A stretch of DNA of 64,000 bases from Daphnia pulex (GCF_021134715.1 NC_060019.1:3286001-3350000); one strand, 5' to 3'. Positions 31,235 through 42,889 are shown, counted from the first letter of the stretch. Numbers and translations are program-made. Notes: generated by a model not told the origin, from the letters alone.

Positions 31235-33007
31235 TTTTCCCCCTCCTTAATGGAATGATCGACCTCGATCATCCGAATCGTAAACGGCGGAAGGTTAAAT
31301 CTACGACGCATTAGGTATTTTTTATTTTTTTAGATTCGGCGACGGTTTCGGATTGTTTCGCTCGATAACTTTCTCGCAACTCGACGTGCCGGTCACACCG
31401 CTTGTGACATAATTGTACGCAGCTCAACTATACGACTTTATTTCGGCGAGCGCTTCTACGACGACGCCCTGTACAGTTCTACGCAACTGTATAAACTTTT
31501 ACGGAAATCGCCCGGACGCTCTGCAGCTCAATTCGGTCAATTCTTTTTGTTTCCGTACGGCGCACTGCTACAGCTACGGACTTTCGCGAAATCATTGCCT
31601 TCGCTTTGTCTTCACGCAATGAGGTCTCTCAACCATGGTTCGCGACGCGCTTGGTGGCCACCATTTCTTTCGAGCTCTGTACTCAATTCCGGGCTCTGTG
31701 TTCAGCTTTGTGCTCTGCGCCCTGCTTTGCGCTCTGCGCTCTGCACGCTTGTGCTCTGCGCTCTGCGTCTTGCTCCGCGCTCTGCACTATGCTTCAACAC
31801 GACCCTTACGTCAGTCCGACCACGACTTCGGTTCGGCTATTCTCGCCGCGATCTTGATCCGGCAGCTCCTTGGTTCATTTGCATCCGTTCTGGTACATTC
31901 CGGTTGTTATTGGCCGTCCCACCGCTTCACTTCAGGTATCGAACGCCATCCGTCACATCTGGCTCCATCGGCTATCATTCTACCTGAAACAGACTCAAAA
32001 ACACTGGTGGTTTTTTTGTTATTAGCTTCAGCATCTTATTAGGCCTATACACAATCCCAATTCAGCCGTTAGCTTAGATGCATCTAAAATCCTTTGAAAC
32101 ACATAAATTCTATTCGCTCATACATCAACATCACATCGGTTCAGTCGCGCAGTTTACTTCAGCTTAAACGGACGCTTAACGCTTGTTAGACGGAATCTCC
32201 CAAAACATTTAACTCTGGAAATCCATACAAAATCGGAGGGACCATAAAAACAGGATGATTCGAAATAACTTCGCATTAGTTTTCAGCATCCCTCGACCTG
32301 GTTCGGCCTAACAGAATTCGCACATCGCCGCAGACAAAATTAAGCACGAGTGGCGTTGTTTCCTAAGCGAGCCAGAAATCGCACATCAAAACGCGCGGTC
32401 GAGCGCGCGTTGCTATCCCATGCTCCCAAATACTACACGCTTGTATACGCTCCCGTTAATGTAAAAACGTGGGTCCAACGTACGAATAACAATAGTCCGT
32501 CGTGAGAACTTGGGAATAATTGACTGATGTTCAGATCAACAACGTAATTACAGCTGAAACTAACCCTGTGCTAGTCTTGAGATCAAAATTAACGGTTTCC
32601 ATCGAACGCAAACATTATTTCCCAAATATTTGGCCCCGCGAATTTCTCTAGTTGCCATTTTTGCGTTACGTTAATTACAAGACCGAATATCAGCAGATTC
32701 TCAATAGCGCTTCAACAGTTCAATCTCAGAAGCTAGCATGACAACTCGCGTATTTCAATGACAACGATAAAAACAACTGGACATAAAATAAACTTATTCT
32801 TAGGCCACGGAACGCAAGCCGTTGTCCGTCGATTTCTGGGAGTCAGCTATTCCATCCAGGGCAATCCAATGCGCGTCTTCGAATCGCTGTCTCCAACGGG
32901 TCGCCCACGTCCAATCAGGATAACGAAGAGATCGTTCGAAAACTCACTTAAACGCATCTGGTCGAGCCACACGTGAAAGCATCCGCCTACCCTGCATCTC
33001 CACCAAA

Positions 33008-33337
33008 TGTCACGGGCGGTTCAATGCGGGCTTCACGTTGCTGTGGCCGACCAGTGCTGCAGTTTCACGGAGCTGGCTCCACGATTGCACGAGCCCAGCC
33101 TCCGCCAAAGCACATGCACTGCCGTCACTACAGACCGACGACAGTGCCCAACACCAGTCAAAACGGGAGACCCACACACCAGTCAGGGTCAAACTCGTCT
33201 ACCTTAAGTCTACAGGGGGTCGTCTTTAAAGTAGAGGGAACCCAGGTGACCTTATGTCATCGTCGTCAGTCGTCCCCTTGTCGTCATTTCCCAGAATCGT
33301 CTCTAAGCTCGACGTCTGTACTAAACTGTACGTGACA
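33008..33337 (-). repeat. LTR (5' in element orientation)
   Basis: 330 bp; partner of 30905-31234; followed by ATAT. Confidence 0.9.
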
Positions 33338-33614
33338 ATATAATTTGTCTCTGACTACATTTGATGTTTGTAAACTACACTTAAAGACCGCCATAATGCA
33401 TTTCGGAACTGGCCTCTGAAAAATAGACACGTTTCTGGAAACACTAATTGACAGGTCATGGCTCCACGGTTCCGAGATAGATCCCGGGACCTAGGATACC
33501 CATGACTGCACAGTTCATATTTGTAATCATGCGTAAATTTGAGATATTAGTAAACGATTGAAAATGAGTGGTTCCACTAGAAAATACTAGCATGTGAAAC
33601 AAATGGCAATTCAC

Positions 33615-33696
33615 CGCAGTTAGTAGGGTTCGAACCTATGCCCTCAGAGAGGAATAGATTTCAAGTCTATCGCCTTAACCACTCGGCCAAAACTGC
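33615..33696 (-). tRNA. tRNA-Ser-TGA: tRNA-Ser (TGA), unit 1, well preserved
   Basis: 82 nt, type II. Anticodon stem ATAGA/TCTAT paired, loop CTTGAAA, T loop TTCGAAC intact. Only 7:66 is T-T. Confidence 0.9.
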
Positions 33697-33816
33697 ACCA
33701 AATGTTTAGACAATCTAGTGATGATATTTATTTTGGTTTACCGAAAATTCCGTTTTACCTTACTGAAGAGCAGGTTAAATGAGATTTGCAAAATCCTAGC
33801 ACTTTCTTTAAGTGTA

Positions 33817-33900
33817 GGTTGTGTGGCCTAATGGATAAGGCGTCGGACTTCTATGAAAGTAGTTATCCGAAAATTGCGGGTTCGAGTCCCGCCACGATTA
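33817..33900 (+). tRNA. tRNA-Arg-TCT: tRNA-Arg (TCT) with intron, unit 1
   Basis: 84 nt. Stem TCGGA/TCCGA flanks CTTCTA, then about 12 nt (TGAAAGTAGTTA region) of intron just 3' of the anticodon, the standard place for tRNA introns. Acceptor GGTTGTG/CACGATT uses wobble pairs. Confidence 0.82.
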
Positions 33901-34164
33901 ATAGCATAAGACGAAATTATTAGTTCATGGTGAGTAGAAGTTAACCACAAACCATGGGGAATCATGCCAGATGAATAAAACTACAAATATATCTCGAACA
34001 CTCAATGACTATCACTGGCTTGCATTGCCTTCGCAGCAACGATTGAAATTGGCTGCTAATACAGCGTAGATTGGTAGAAAACTTAAATCATTCTCTCTAA
34101 AGACACACAGAGTATACCTAACTGATGATGAATGAACTTTTGATTAATAAATTAAAAATTAATA

Positions 34165-34238
34165 GGCCTGTTAGCGTAGTTGGTTAGAGCGCCGTGCTAA
34201 TAACGCGGAGGTCATGAGTTCGATCCTCTTACGGGCCA
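34165..34238 (+). tRNA. tRNA-Ile-AAT: tRNA-Ile (AAT), unit 2
   Basis: Acceptor GGCCTGT/ACGGGCC pairs. The D arm is altered (AGCGTAGTTGG for AGCTCAGTTGG), which touches the A box. Confidence 0.8.
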
Positions 34239-34317
34239 CTGTAATTCTTCCACTAAATATATTTTCCACTCTAAAAAGGTACTGATAGTTTCGAAATATT
34301 TTGCTATAATAGTTAAT

Positions 34318-34399
34318 ACGGATCTGGCCGAGTGGTTAAGGCGACTGATTCGAAATCATTGTCCATTTTTGAGCGTAGGTTCGAATCCTACTATCTGCG
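34318..34399 (+). tRNA. tRNA-Ser-CGA: tRNA-Ser (CGA), unit 2
   Basis: Loop TTCGAAA. Anticodon stem ACTGA/TCATT has a C-T mismatch. Confidence 0.7.
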
Positions 34400-35044
34400 T
34401 TTTGTGGCATTTTATTGGTGAATGTAACTACACAACATTTGATCAAGTGACGCCAGAAGTGATTTCTAGTCATTTTTTGGGAGAACATCCAAGTTTAAAA
34501 TCAGTAGGGGAGTACACAGTGACAGAAGAACGAAAGGTCTTTAGGTCTTTAGTATATGTGATGACCCTGGACAAGATAAGTCAAGACAAGACAAAATAAT
34601 CAACGGGGTGACCCTGGATAAGGCATGCTCTCAACAATGATCCGTACGAGTGGTAAGAACAGTCAGGTTCATCAAAGTCGAGGTCTGTGATCGTAGGCCA
34701 GGTTTAGATAGTTTCTAAAAGTAGATGAGAGACAACAAGTACACGTTGCCGAGAATGCACCTTACCATCATGACCAGCGTCTTGAAGTCAGCGCGTTGTT
34801 GCTCCAGGAACCAGTGAAGACGGCAGAGGAGGATGAGAGAGTCAGAGTTCACCTGTAAAACAGCAGAATAAGTTCCGCTGCCAAGTAATTGTCGCTGGCA
34901 AAGGTTTCCAAGTTTAAGCATGCCATTTCAGCGATTTCCCAACACTTGGACAAATGAAAATTTTTGCTTGAAAACAGTAAAACAAAAGAAAAGTAATTGC
35001 CAATTTAACGACGATTTTCGATCATTATAGTTTCGGTTGCTCGC

Positions 35045-35117
35045 TACCTCTGGCGAGACTCGAACTCGCAATCCCCGGCGTAGGAGGCCGGTGCCTTATC
35101 CAATAGGCCACAGAGGC
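35045..35117 (-). tRNA. tRNA-Arg-CCT: tRNA-Arg (CCT), unit 2
   Basis: Loop CTCCTAC (last base changed from A) and D loop CTATTGG for CTAATGG. Acceptor GCCTCTG gains a C-G pair. Confidence 0.82.
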
Positions 35118-35625
35118 AGAGTAGTAATGAATCTCCTATTCGATGAATGACGTTATATTGCAAAGCTTTTCCCTAGAAGATAGCCAAACGTCCCATGTTA
35201 TATTATATAAACATACAGCGATTACCGTCTGTGGGCATCGTCTCACTCTTGAAAACCATGTTTTTTTGAATAATCTTTACTACAAACTCTATTTACAGCT
35301 TTCGAGTTCTATAAGTGGACATACATTTACTATTGCAATTAGTTGTATCAAATAGCAAGGCTTTCTACTCTCACAATGAGGGATACTCTTTCTCACTATC
35401 TCATTTCATTATTTGTGTATGTTCCACGACCTATATCTGAATGAACTTCCTTTTGGTTCGCACTTTCCCTACATCGAAGGGACATAAAGAAACACCACGA
35501 GAACTCGTGTTGTCGTCTATGAACATCTATGAATTCCGCCCATAATGGTGAATGATTTCAAATGATATTAACTTGATAATTAATGGTGGAAAACGACCAA
35601 TACTAACTAAAATCAAAAGACTAGC

Positions 35626-35698
35626 CGCCCGATAAGGGACTTGAACCCTTGACCTCAGGATTAAAAGTCCCGCGCTCTACCGTCTGAGCTAACCGGGC
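35626..35698 (-). tRNA. tRNA-Lys-TTT: tRNA-Lys (TTT), unit 2
   Basis: Identical to the unit 1 gene as far as I can see. Confidence 0.93.
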
Positions 35699-36109
35699 TT
35701 GATAATTGGTATTGCAATAGTTTCCGGTTCGAGTTCATTTTTAAATTTTACGATTGCTTATAGATCTTTTACGGACGGAAGTATGGACGTTTTTCTATTC
35801 TTCGTAAACAAAATGGGTACACATTCTTTCATCATATAATTTGTCTCTGACTACATTTGATGTTTGTAAACTACACTTAAAGACCGCCATAATGCATTTC
35901 GGAACTGGCCTCTGAAAAAAAACACGTTTCTGGAAACACTAATTGACAGGTCATGGCTCCACGGTTCCGAGATAGATCCCGGGACCTAGGATACCCATGA
36001 CTGCACAGTTCATATTTTTAATCATGCGTAAATTTGAGATATTAGTAAACGATTGAAAATGAGTGGTTCCACTAGAAAATACTAGCATGTGAAACAAATG
36101 GCAATTCAC

Positions 36110-36191
36110 CGCAGTTAGTAGGGTTCGAACCTACGCCCTCAGAGAGGAATAGATTTCAAGACTATCGCCTTAACCACTCGGCCACAACTGC
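36110..36191 (-). tRNA. tRNA-Ser-TGA: tRNA-Ser (TGA), unit 2
   Basis: T loop intact. Anticodon stem ATAGT/TCTAT carries a T-T mismatch next to the loop. Confidence 0.8.
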
Positions 36192-36311
36192 CCCAAATGT
36201 TTAGACAATCTAGTGATGATATTTATTTTGGTTTACGGAAAATACCGTTTTACCTTACTGAAGAGCAGGTTAAATGAGATTTGCAAGATCCTAGCACTTT
36301 CTTTAAATGTA

Positions 36312-36395
36312 GGTCGTGTGGCCTAATGGATAAGGCGTCGGACTTCTATGAAAGTAGTTATCCGAGAATTGTGGGTTCGAGTCCCGCCACGATTA
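36312..36395 (+). tRNA. tRNA-Arg-TCT: tRNA-Arg (TCT) with intron, unit 2
   Basis: Acceptor GGTCGTG/CACGATT. T stem GTGGG/CCCGC uses a wobble pair. Confidence 0.82.
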
Positions 36396-36659
36396 ATAGC
36401 ATATGACGAAATTATTAGTTCATGGTGAGTAGAAGTTAACCACAAACCATGGGGAATCATGCCAGATCAATAAAACTACAAATATATCTCGAACACTCAA
36501 TGACTATCACTGGCTTGCATTGCCTTCGCAGCAACGATTGAAATTGGCTGCTGATACAGCGTAGATTGGTAGATAACTTAAATCATTCTCTCTAAAGACA
36601 CACAGAGTATACCTAACTGATGATGAATGAACCTTTGATTAATAAATTAAACATTCATA

Positions 36660-36733
36660 GACCTGTTAGCTCAGTTGGTTAGGGCGCCGTGCTAATAACG
36701 CGGAGGTCTTGAGTTCGATCCTCTTACGGTCCA
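36660..36733 (+). tRNA. tRNA-Ile-AAT: tRNA-Ile (AAT), unit 3, worn
   Basis: Acceptor GACCTGT/ACGGTCC has two mismatches, and the A box reads TTAGGGCGC where others have TTAGAGCGC. The most diverged Ile copy; possibly inactive. Confidence 0.65.
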
Positions 36734-36810
36734 CTGTAATTCTTCCAATAAATATTTTTCACTCTAAAAAGGTACTGATAGTTTCGAAATATTTTGCTAA
36801 AATAGTTAAT

Positions 36811-36892
36811 ACGGATCTGGCCGAGTGGTTAAGGCGACTGATTCGAAATCAATGTCCAATTAGTGGCGAAGGTTCGAATCCTACTATCTGCG
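36811..36892 (+). tRNA. tRNA-Ser-CGA: tRNA-Ser (CGA), unit 3
   Basis: Stem ACTGA/TCAAT has a C-A mismatch. The variable arm (AATTAGTGGCGA) differs from every other unit. Confidence 0.68.
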
Positions 36893-37537
36893 TTTTGTGG
36901 CATTTTATTGGTGAATGTAACTACACAACATTTGATCAAGTGACGCCAGAAGTGATTTCTAGTCATTTTTTGGGAGAACATCCAAGTTTAAAATCAGTAG
37001 GGGAGTACACAGTGACAGAAGAACGAAAGGTCTTTAGGTCTTTAGTATATGTGATGACCCTGGACAAGATAAGTCAAGACAAGACAAAATAATCAACGGG
37101 GTGACCCTGGATAAGGCATGCTCTCAACAATGATCCGTACGAGTGGTAAGAACAGTCAGGTTCATCAAAGTCGAGGTCTGTGATCGTAGGCCAGGTTTAG
37201 ATAGTTTCTAAAAGTAGATGAGAGACAACAAGTACACGTTGCCGAGAATGCACCTTACCATCATGACCAGCGTCTTGAAGTTAGCGCGTTGTTGCTCCAG
37301 GAACCAGTGAAGACGGCAGAGGAGGATGAGAGAGTCAGAGTTCACCTGTAAAACAGCAGAATAAGTTCCGCTGCCAAGTAATTGTCGCTGGCAAAGTTTT
37401 CCAAGTTTAAGCATGCCATTTCAGCGATTTTCCAACACTTGGACAAATGAAAATTTTCCCTTGAAAACAGTAAAACAAAAGAAAAGTAATTGCCAATTTA
37501 ACGACGATTTTCGATCATTATAGTTTCGGTTGCTCGC

Positions 37538-37610
37538 TACCTCTGGCGAGACTCGAACTCGCAATCCCCGGCTTAGGAGGCCGGTGCCTTATCCATTAGG
37601 CCACAAAGGC
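37538..37610 (-). tRNA. tRNA-Arg-CCT: tRNA-Arg (CCT), unit 3
   Basis: Same sequence as unit 1. Confidence 0.9.
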
Positions 37611-38118
37611 AGAGTAATAATGAATCTCCTATTCGATGAATGACGTTATATTGCAAAGCTTTTCCCTAGAAGATAGCCAAACGTCCCATGTTATATTATA
37701 TAAACATACAGCGATTACCGTCTGTGGGCATCGTCTCACTCTTGAAAACCATGTTTTTTTGAATAATCTTAACTACAAACTCTATTTACAGCTTTCGAGT
37801 TCTATAAGTGGACATACATTTACTATTGCAATTAGTTGTATCAAATAGCAAGGCTTTCTATTCTCACAATGAGGGATACTCTTTCTCACTTTCTCATTTC
37901 ATTATTTGTGTATGTTCCACGACCTATATCTGAATGTACTTCCTTTTGGTTCGCACTTTCCCTACATCGAAGAGACATAAAGAAACACCACGAGAACTCG
38001 TGTTGTCGTCTATGAACATCTATGAATTCCGCCCATAATGGTGAATGATTTCAAATGATATTAACTTGATAATTAATGGTGGAAAACGACCAATACTAAC
38101 TAAAATCAAAAGACTAGC

Positions 38119-38191
38119 CGCCCGATAAGGGACTTGAACCCTTGACCTCAGGATTAAAAGTCCCGCGCTCTACCGTCTGAGCTAACCGGGC
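38119..38191 (-). tRNA. tRNA-Lys-TTT: tRNA-Lys (TTT), unit 3
   Basis: Same sequence as unit 1. Confidence 0.93.
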
Positions 38192-38603
38192 TTGATAATT
38201 GGTATTGCAATAGTTTCCGGTTCGAGTTCATTTTTAAATTTTACGATTGCTTATAGATCTTTTACGGACGGAAGTATGGACGTTTTTCTATTCTTCGTAA
38301 ACAAAATGGGTACACTTTCTTTCATCATATAATTTGTCTCTGACTACATTTGATGTTTGTAAACTACACTTAAAGACCGCCATAATGCATTTCAGAACTG
38401 GCCTCTGAAAAATAGACACGTTTCTGGAAACACCAATTGACAGGTCATGGCTCCACGGTTCCGAGATAGATCCCGGGACCTAGGATACCCATGACTGCAC
38501 AGTTCATATTTGTAATCATGCGTAAATTTGAGATATTAGTAAACGATTGAAAATGAGTGGTTCCACTAGAAAATACTAGCATGTGAAACAAATGGCAATT
38601 CAC

Positions 38604-38684
38604 CGCAGTTGGTAGGGTTCAACCTACGCCCTCAGAGAGGAATAGATTTCAAGACTATCGCCTTAACCACTCGGCCACAACTGC
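38604..38684 (-). pseudogene. tRNA-Ser (TGA) copy with shortened T loop, unit 3
   Basis: 81 nt. One base of the T loop is gone (TTGAAC for TTCGAAC), so the B box is broken, and the stem ATAGT/TCTAT keeps its T-T mismatch. Acceptor pair 7:66 is G-C. Confidence 0.75.
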
Positions 38685-38804
38685 CCCAAATGTTTAGACA
38701 ATCTAGTGATGATATTTATTTTGGTTTACCGAAAATTCCGTTTTACCTTACTGAAGAGCAGGTTAAATGAGAGTTGCAAAATCCTAGCACTTTCTGTAAG
38801 TGTA

Positions 38805-38888
38805 GGTCGTGTGGCCTAATGGATAAGGCGTCGGACTTCTATGACAGTAGTTATCCGAAAATTGCGGGTTCGAGTCCCGCCACGATTA
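38805..38888 (+). tRNA. tRNA-Arg-TCT: tRNA-Arg (TCT) with intron, unit 3
   Basis: The intron has one change (TGACAGTAGTTA). Body intact. Confidence 0.82.
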
Positions 38889-39152
38889 ATAGCATATGAC
38901 GAAATTATTAGTTCATGGTGAGTAGAAGTTAACCACAAACCATGGGGAATCATGCCAGATCAATAAAACTACAAATATATCTCGAACACTCAATGACTAT
39001 CGCTGGCTTGCATTGCCTTCGCAGCAACGATTGAAATTGGCTGCTGATATAGCGTAGATTGGTAGATAACTTAAATAATTCTCTATAAAGACACACAGAG
39101 TATACCTAACTGATGATGAATGAACCTTTGATTAATAATTTAATCATTCATA

Positions 39153-39226
39153 GGCCTGTTAGCTCAGTTGGTTAGAGCGCCGTGCTAATAACGCGGAGGT
39201 CATGAGTTCGATCCTCTTACGGGCCA
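39153..39226 (+). tRNA. tRNA-Ile-AAT: tRNA-Ile (AAT), unit 4
   Basis: Acceptor GGCCTGT/ACGGGCC fully paired (one G-T). Canonical D and T arms. Confidence 0.92.
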
Positions 39227-39303
39227 CTGTAATTATTCCATTAAATATTTTTCACTCTAAAAAGGTACTGATAGTTTCGAAATATTTTGCTTAAATAGTT
39301 AAT

Positions 39304-39385
39304 ACGGATCTGGCCGAGTGGTTAAGGCGACTGATTCGAAATCAATGTCCATTTTGGAGCGTAGGTTCGAATCCTACTATCTGCG
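39304..39385 (+). tRNA. tRNA-Ser-CGA: tRNA-Ser (CGA), unit 4
   Basis: Stem ACTGA/TCAAT with the shared C-A mismatch; TTTT follows. Confidence 0.7.
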
Positions 39386-40030
39386 TTTTGTGGCATTTTA
39401 TTGGTGAATGTAACTACACAACATTTGATCAAGTGACGCCAGAAGTGATTTCTAGTCATTTTTTGGGAGAACATCCAAGTTTAAAATCAGTAGGGGAGTA
39501 CACAGTGACAGAAGAACGAAAGGTCTTTAGGTCTTTAGTATATGTGATGACCCTGGACAAGATAAGTCAAAACAAGACAAAATAATCAACGGGGTGACCC
39601 TGGATAAGGCATGCTCTCAACAATGATCCGTACGAGTGGTAAGAACAGTCAGGTTCATCAAAGTCGAGGTCTGTGATCGTAGGCCAGGTTTAGATAGTTT
39701 CTAAAAGTAGATGAGAGACAACAAGTACACGTTGCCGAGAATGCACCTTACCATCATGACCAGCGTCTTGAAGTCAGCGCGTTGTTGCTCCAGGAACCAG
39801 TGAAGACGGCAGAGGAGGATGAGAGAGTCAGAGTTCACCTGTAAAACAGCAGAATAAGTTCCGCTGCCAAGTAATTGTCGCTGGCAAAGGTTTCCAAGTT
39901 TAAGCATGCCATTTCAGCGATTTCCCAACACTTGGACAAATGAAAATTTTCGCTTGAAAACAGTAAAACAAAAGAAAAGTAATTGCCAATTTAACGACGA
40001 TTTTCGATCATTATAGTTTCGGTTGCTCGC

Positions 40031-40103
40031 TACCTCTGGCGAGACTCGAACTCGCAATCCCCGGCTTAGGAGGCCGGTGCCTTATCCATTAGGCCACAAA
40101 GGC
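40031..40103 (-). tRNA. tRNA-Arg-CCT: tRNA-Arg (CCT), unit 4
   Basis: Same sequence as unit 1. Confidence 0.9.
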
Positions 40104-40611
40104 AGAGTAATAATGAATCTCCTATTCGATGAATGACGTTATATTGCAAAGCTTTTCCCTAGAAGATAGCCAAACGTCCCATGTTATATTATATAAACAA
40201 TCAGCGATTACCGTCTGTGGGCATCGTCTCACTCTTGAAAACCATGTTTTTTTGAATAATCTTAACTACAAACTCTATTTACAGCTTTCGAGTTCTATAA
40301 GTGGACATACATTTACTATTGCAATTAGTTGTATCAAATAGCAAGGCTTTCTACTCTCACAATGAGGGATACTCTTTCTCACTATCTCATTTCATTATTT
40401 GTGTATGTTCCACGACCTATATCTGAATGTACTTCCTTTTGATTCGCACTTTCCCTACATCGAAGGGACATAAAGAAACACCACGAGAACTCGTGTTGTC
40501 GTCTATGAACATCTATGAATTCCGCCCATAATGGTGAATGATTTCAAATGATATTAACTTGATAATTAATGGTGGAAAACGACCAATTCTAACTGAAATC
40601 AAAAGACTAGC

Positions 40612-40684
40612 CGCCCGATAAGGGACTTGAACCCTTGACCTCAGGATTAAAAGTCCCGCGCTCTACCGTCTGAGCTAACCGGGC
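40612..40684 (-). tRNA. tRNA-Lys-TTT: tRNA-Lys (TTT), unit 4
   Basis: Same sequence as unit 1. A SINE begins 148 bp upstream of its 5' end. Confidence 0.93.
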
Positions 40685-40819
40685 TTGATAATTGGTATTG
40701 CAATAGTTTCCGGTTCGAGTTCATTTTTAAATTTTACGATTGCTTATAGATCTTTTACGGACGGAAGTATGGCTTTTTTTCTATTCTTCGTAAACAAAAT
40801 GGGTACACATTCTTTCATC

Positions 40820-40832
40820 ATATAATTTGTCT
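40820..40832. other. Target duplication of the SINE, left
   Basis: ATATAATTTGTCT, repeated exactly at 41186-41198. Confidence 0.92.
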
Positions 40833-41185
40833 GGGGGGCGGGTAGGTGAGTCGGATAAGGCGTCACTTGGTGATCGGGGGGCACCGGAGACCTGAGTTCG
40901 ACTCTCCTGGTGAGCACAGTTGCTCCCATACCCGGGCAATACCACTACACATACAATACAGATCTCTTCCTTAAACGCAGGCCAAAAACGTACACAATGA
41001 TGGTACTCCCATCCCCCTCCATTGGGGCTTCTTCCACACAACACAACATTTACACTGCTCATGCCATCGCCCAAAAATCAACAGACAAACATCTCGTCGG
41101 TGCAAGAAGGTCATCTAAAATGAAGACCAGATGTCTGCTAAAAAAAACATAGCAGACGCACCTAATCCTACCAATACCAATACCA
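40833..41185 (+). mobile_element. tRNA-derived SINE, 353 bp
   Basis: The head resembles a tRNA gene: an A-box-like GTGAGTCGGATAAGGCGTC and a B-box-like GAGTTCGACTC. A body without similarity to the unit follows, and the tail is three copies of TACCAA instead of poly(A), which suggests mobilisation by a LINE that uses a short tandem 3' end. It is flanked by a perfect 13-bp duplication and is absent from the same place in the other units. Confidence 0.88.
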
Positions 41186-41462
41186 ATATAATTTGTCTCT
41201 GACTACATTTGATGTTTGTAAACTACACTTAAAGACCGCCATAATGCATTTCGGAACTGGCCTCTGAAAAATAGACACGTTTCTGGAAACACCAATTGAC
41301 AGGTCATGGCTCCACGGTTCCGAGATAGATCCCGGGACCTAGGATACCCATGACTGCACAGTTCATATTTGTAATCATGCGTAAATTTGAGATATTAGTA
41401 AACGATTGAAAATGAGTGGTTCCACTAGAAAATACTAGCATGTGAAACAAATGGCAATTCAC

Positions 41463-41543
41463 CGCAGTTGGTAGGGTTCAACCTACGCCCTCAGAGAGGA
41501 ATAGATTTCAAGACTATCGCCTTAACCACTCGGCCACAACTGC
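41463..41543 (-). pseudogene. tRNA-Ser (TGA) copy with shortened T loop, unit 4
   Basis: Shares the T-loop deletion and stem mismatch with units 3 and 5. Confidence 0.75.
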
Positions 41544-41663
41544 CCCAAATGTTTAGACAATCTAGTGATGATATTTATTTTGGTTTACCGAAAATTCCGT
41601 TTTACCTTACTGAAGAGCAGGTTAAATGAGAGTTGCAAAATCCTATTACTTTCTTTAAGTGTA

Positions 41664-41747
41664 GGTCGTGTGGCCTAATGGATAAGGCGTCGGACTTCTA
41701 TGAAAGTAGTTATCCGAAAATTGTGGGTTCGAGTCCCGCCACGATTA
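41664..41747 (+). tRNA. tRNA-Arg-TCT: tRNA-Arg (TCT) with intron, unit 4
   Basis: T stem GTGGG as in unit 2; intron as in unit 1. Confidence 0.82.
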
Positions 41748-42011
41748 ATAGCATATGACGAAATTATTAGTTCATGGTGAGTAGAAGTTAACCACAAACC
41801 ATGGGGAATCATGCCAGATCAATAAAACTACAAATATATCTCGAACACTCAATGACTATCACTGGCTTGCATTGCCTTCGCAGCAACGATTGAAATTGGC
41901 TGCTGATACAGCGTAGATTGGTAGATAACTTAAATCATTCTCTCTAAAGACACACAGAGTATACCTAACTGATGATGAATGAACCTTTGATTAATAAATT
42001 AAACATTCATA

Positions 42012-42085
42012 GGCCTGTTAGCTCAGTTGGTTAGAGCGCCGTGCTAATAACGCGGAGGTCATGAGTTCGATCCTCTTACGGGCCA
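42012..42085 (+). tRNA. tRNA-Ile-AAT: tRNA-Ile (AAT), unit 5
   Basis: Same sequence as unit 4. Confidence 0.92.
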
Positions 42086-42162
42086 CTGTAATTCTTCCAT
42101 TAAATATTTTCCACTCTAAAAAGGTACTGATAGTTTCGAAATATTTTGCTAAAATAGTTAAT

Positions 42163-42244
42163 ACGGATCTGGCCGAGTGGTTAAGGCGACTGATTCGAAA
42201 TCAATGTCCATTTTGTGGCGTAGGTTCGAATCCTACTATCTGCG
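42163..42244 (+). tRNA. tRNA-Ser-CGA: tRNA-Ser (CGA), unit 5
   Basis: Shared C-A stem mismatch; variable arm TTTTGTGGCG. Confidence 0.7.
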
Positions 42245-42889
42245 TTTTGTGGCATTTTATTGGTGAATGTAACTACACAACATTTGATCAAGTGACGCCA
42301 GAAGTGATTTCTAGTCATTTTTTGGGAGAACATCCAAGTTTAAAATCAGTAGGGGAGTACACAGTGACAGAAGAACGAAAGGTCTTTAGGTCTTTAGTAT
42401 ATGTGATGACCCTGGACAAGATAAGTCAAGACAAGACAAAATAATCAACGGGGTGACCCTGGATAAGGCATGCTCTCAACAATGATCCGTACGAGTGGTA
42501 AGAACAGTCAGGTTCATCAAAGTCGAGGTCTGTGATCGTAGGCCAGGTTTAGATAGTTTCTAAAAGTAGATGAGAGACAACAAGTACACGTTGCCGAGAA
42601 TGCACCTTACCATCATGACCAGCGTCTTGAAGTCAGCGCGTTGTTGCTCCAGGAACCAGTGAAGACGGCAGAGGAGGATGAGAGAGTCAGAGTTCACCTG
42701 TAAAACAGCAGAATAAGTTCCGCTGCCAAGTAATTGTCGCTGGCAAAGGTTTCCAAGTTTAAGCATGCCATTTCAGCGATTTCCCAACACTTGGACAAAT
42801 GAAAATTTTCGCTTGAAAACAGTAAAACAAAAGAAAAGTAATTGCCAATTTAACGACGATTTTCGATCATTATAGTTTCGGTTGCTCGC

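Larger units (their letters stand above)
30905..33337 (-). mobile_element. Young non-autonomous LTR element (TRIM/LARD-like)
   Basis: Two 330-bp LTRs (30905-31234, 33008-33337) begin TGTCAC and end GTGACA. They differ at about one place that I can see, so the insertion is recent. A purine tract AAGGAGGGGGAAAA lies just inside the left LTR and a TGGTGGAGATGC primer-site candidate just inside the right LTR, both when read on the minus strand. The 1.77-kb interior shows no gag, pol or env-like coding; it has low-complexity CTCTGCG sequence. It looks whole as a non-coding element dependent on others. Insertion made a 4-bp ATAT duplication. Confidence 0.88.

Noticed and set aside
31413-32042. Long overlapping frames in the LTR element interior
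   Set aside because: They come from CTCTGCG low-complexity sequence; three frames are open at once and none has retroelement motifs.
40744-41152. Frames inside the SINE
   Set aside because: They arise from SINE sequence; the element is non-coding.
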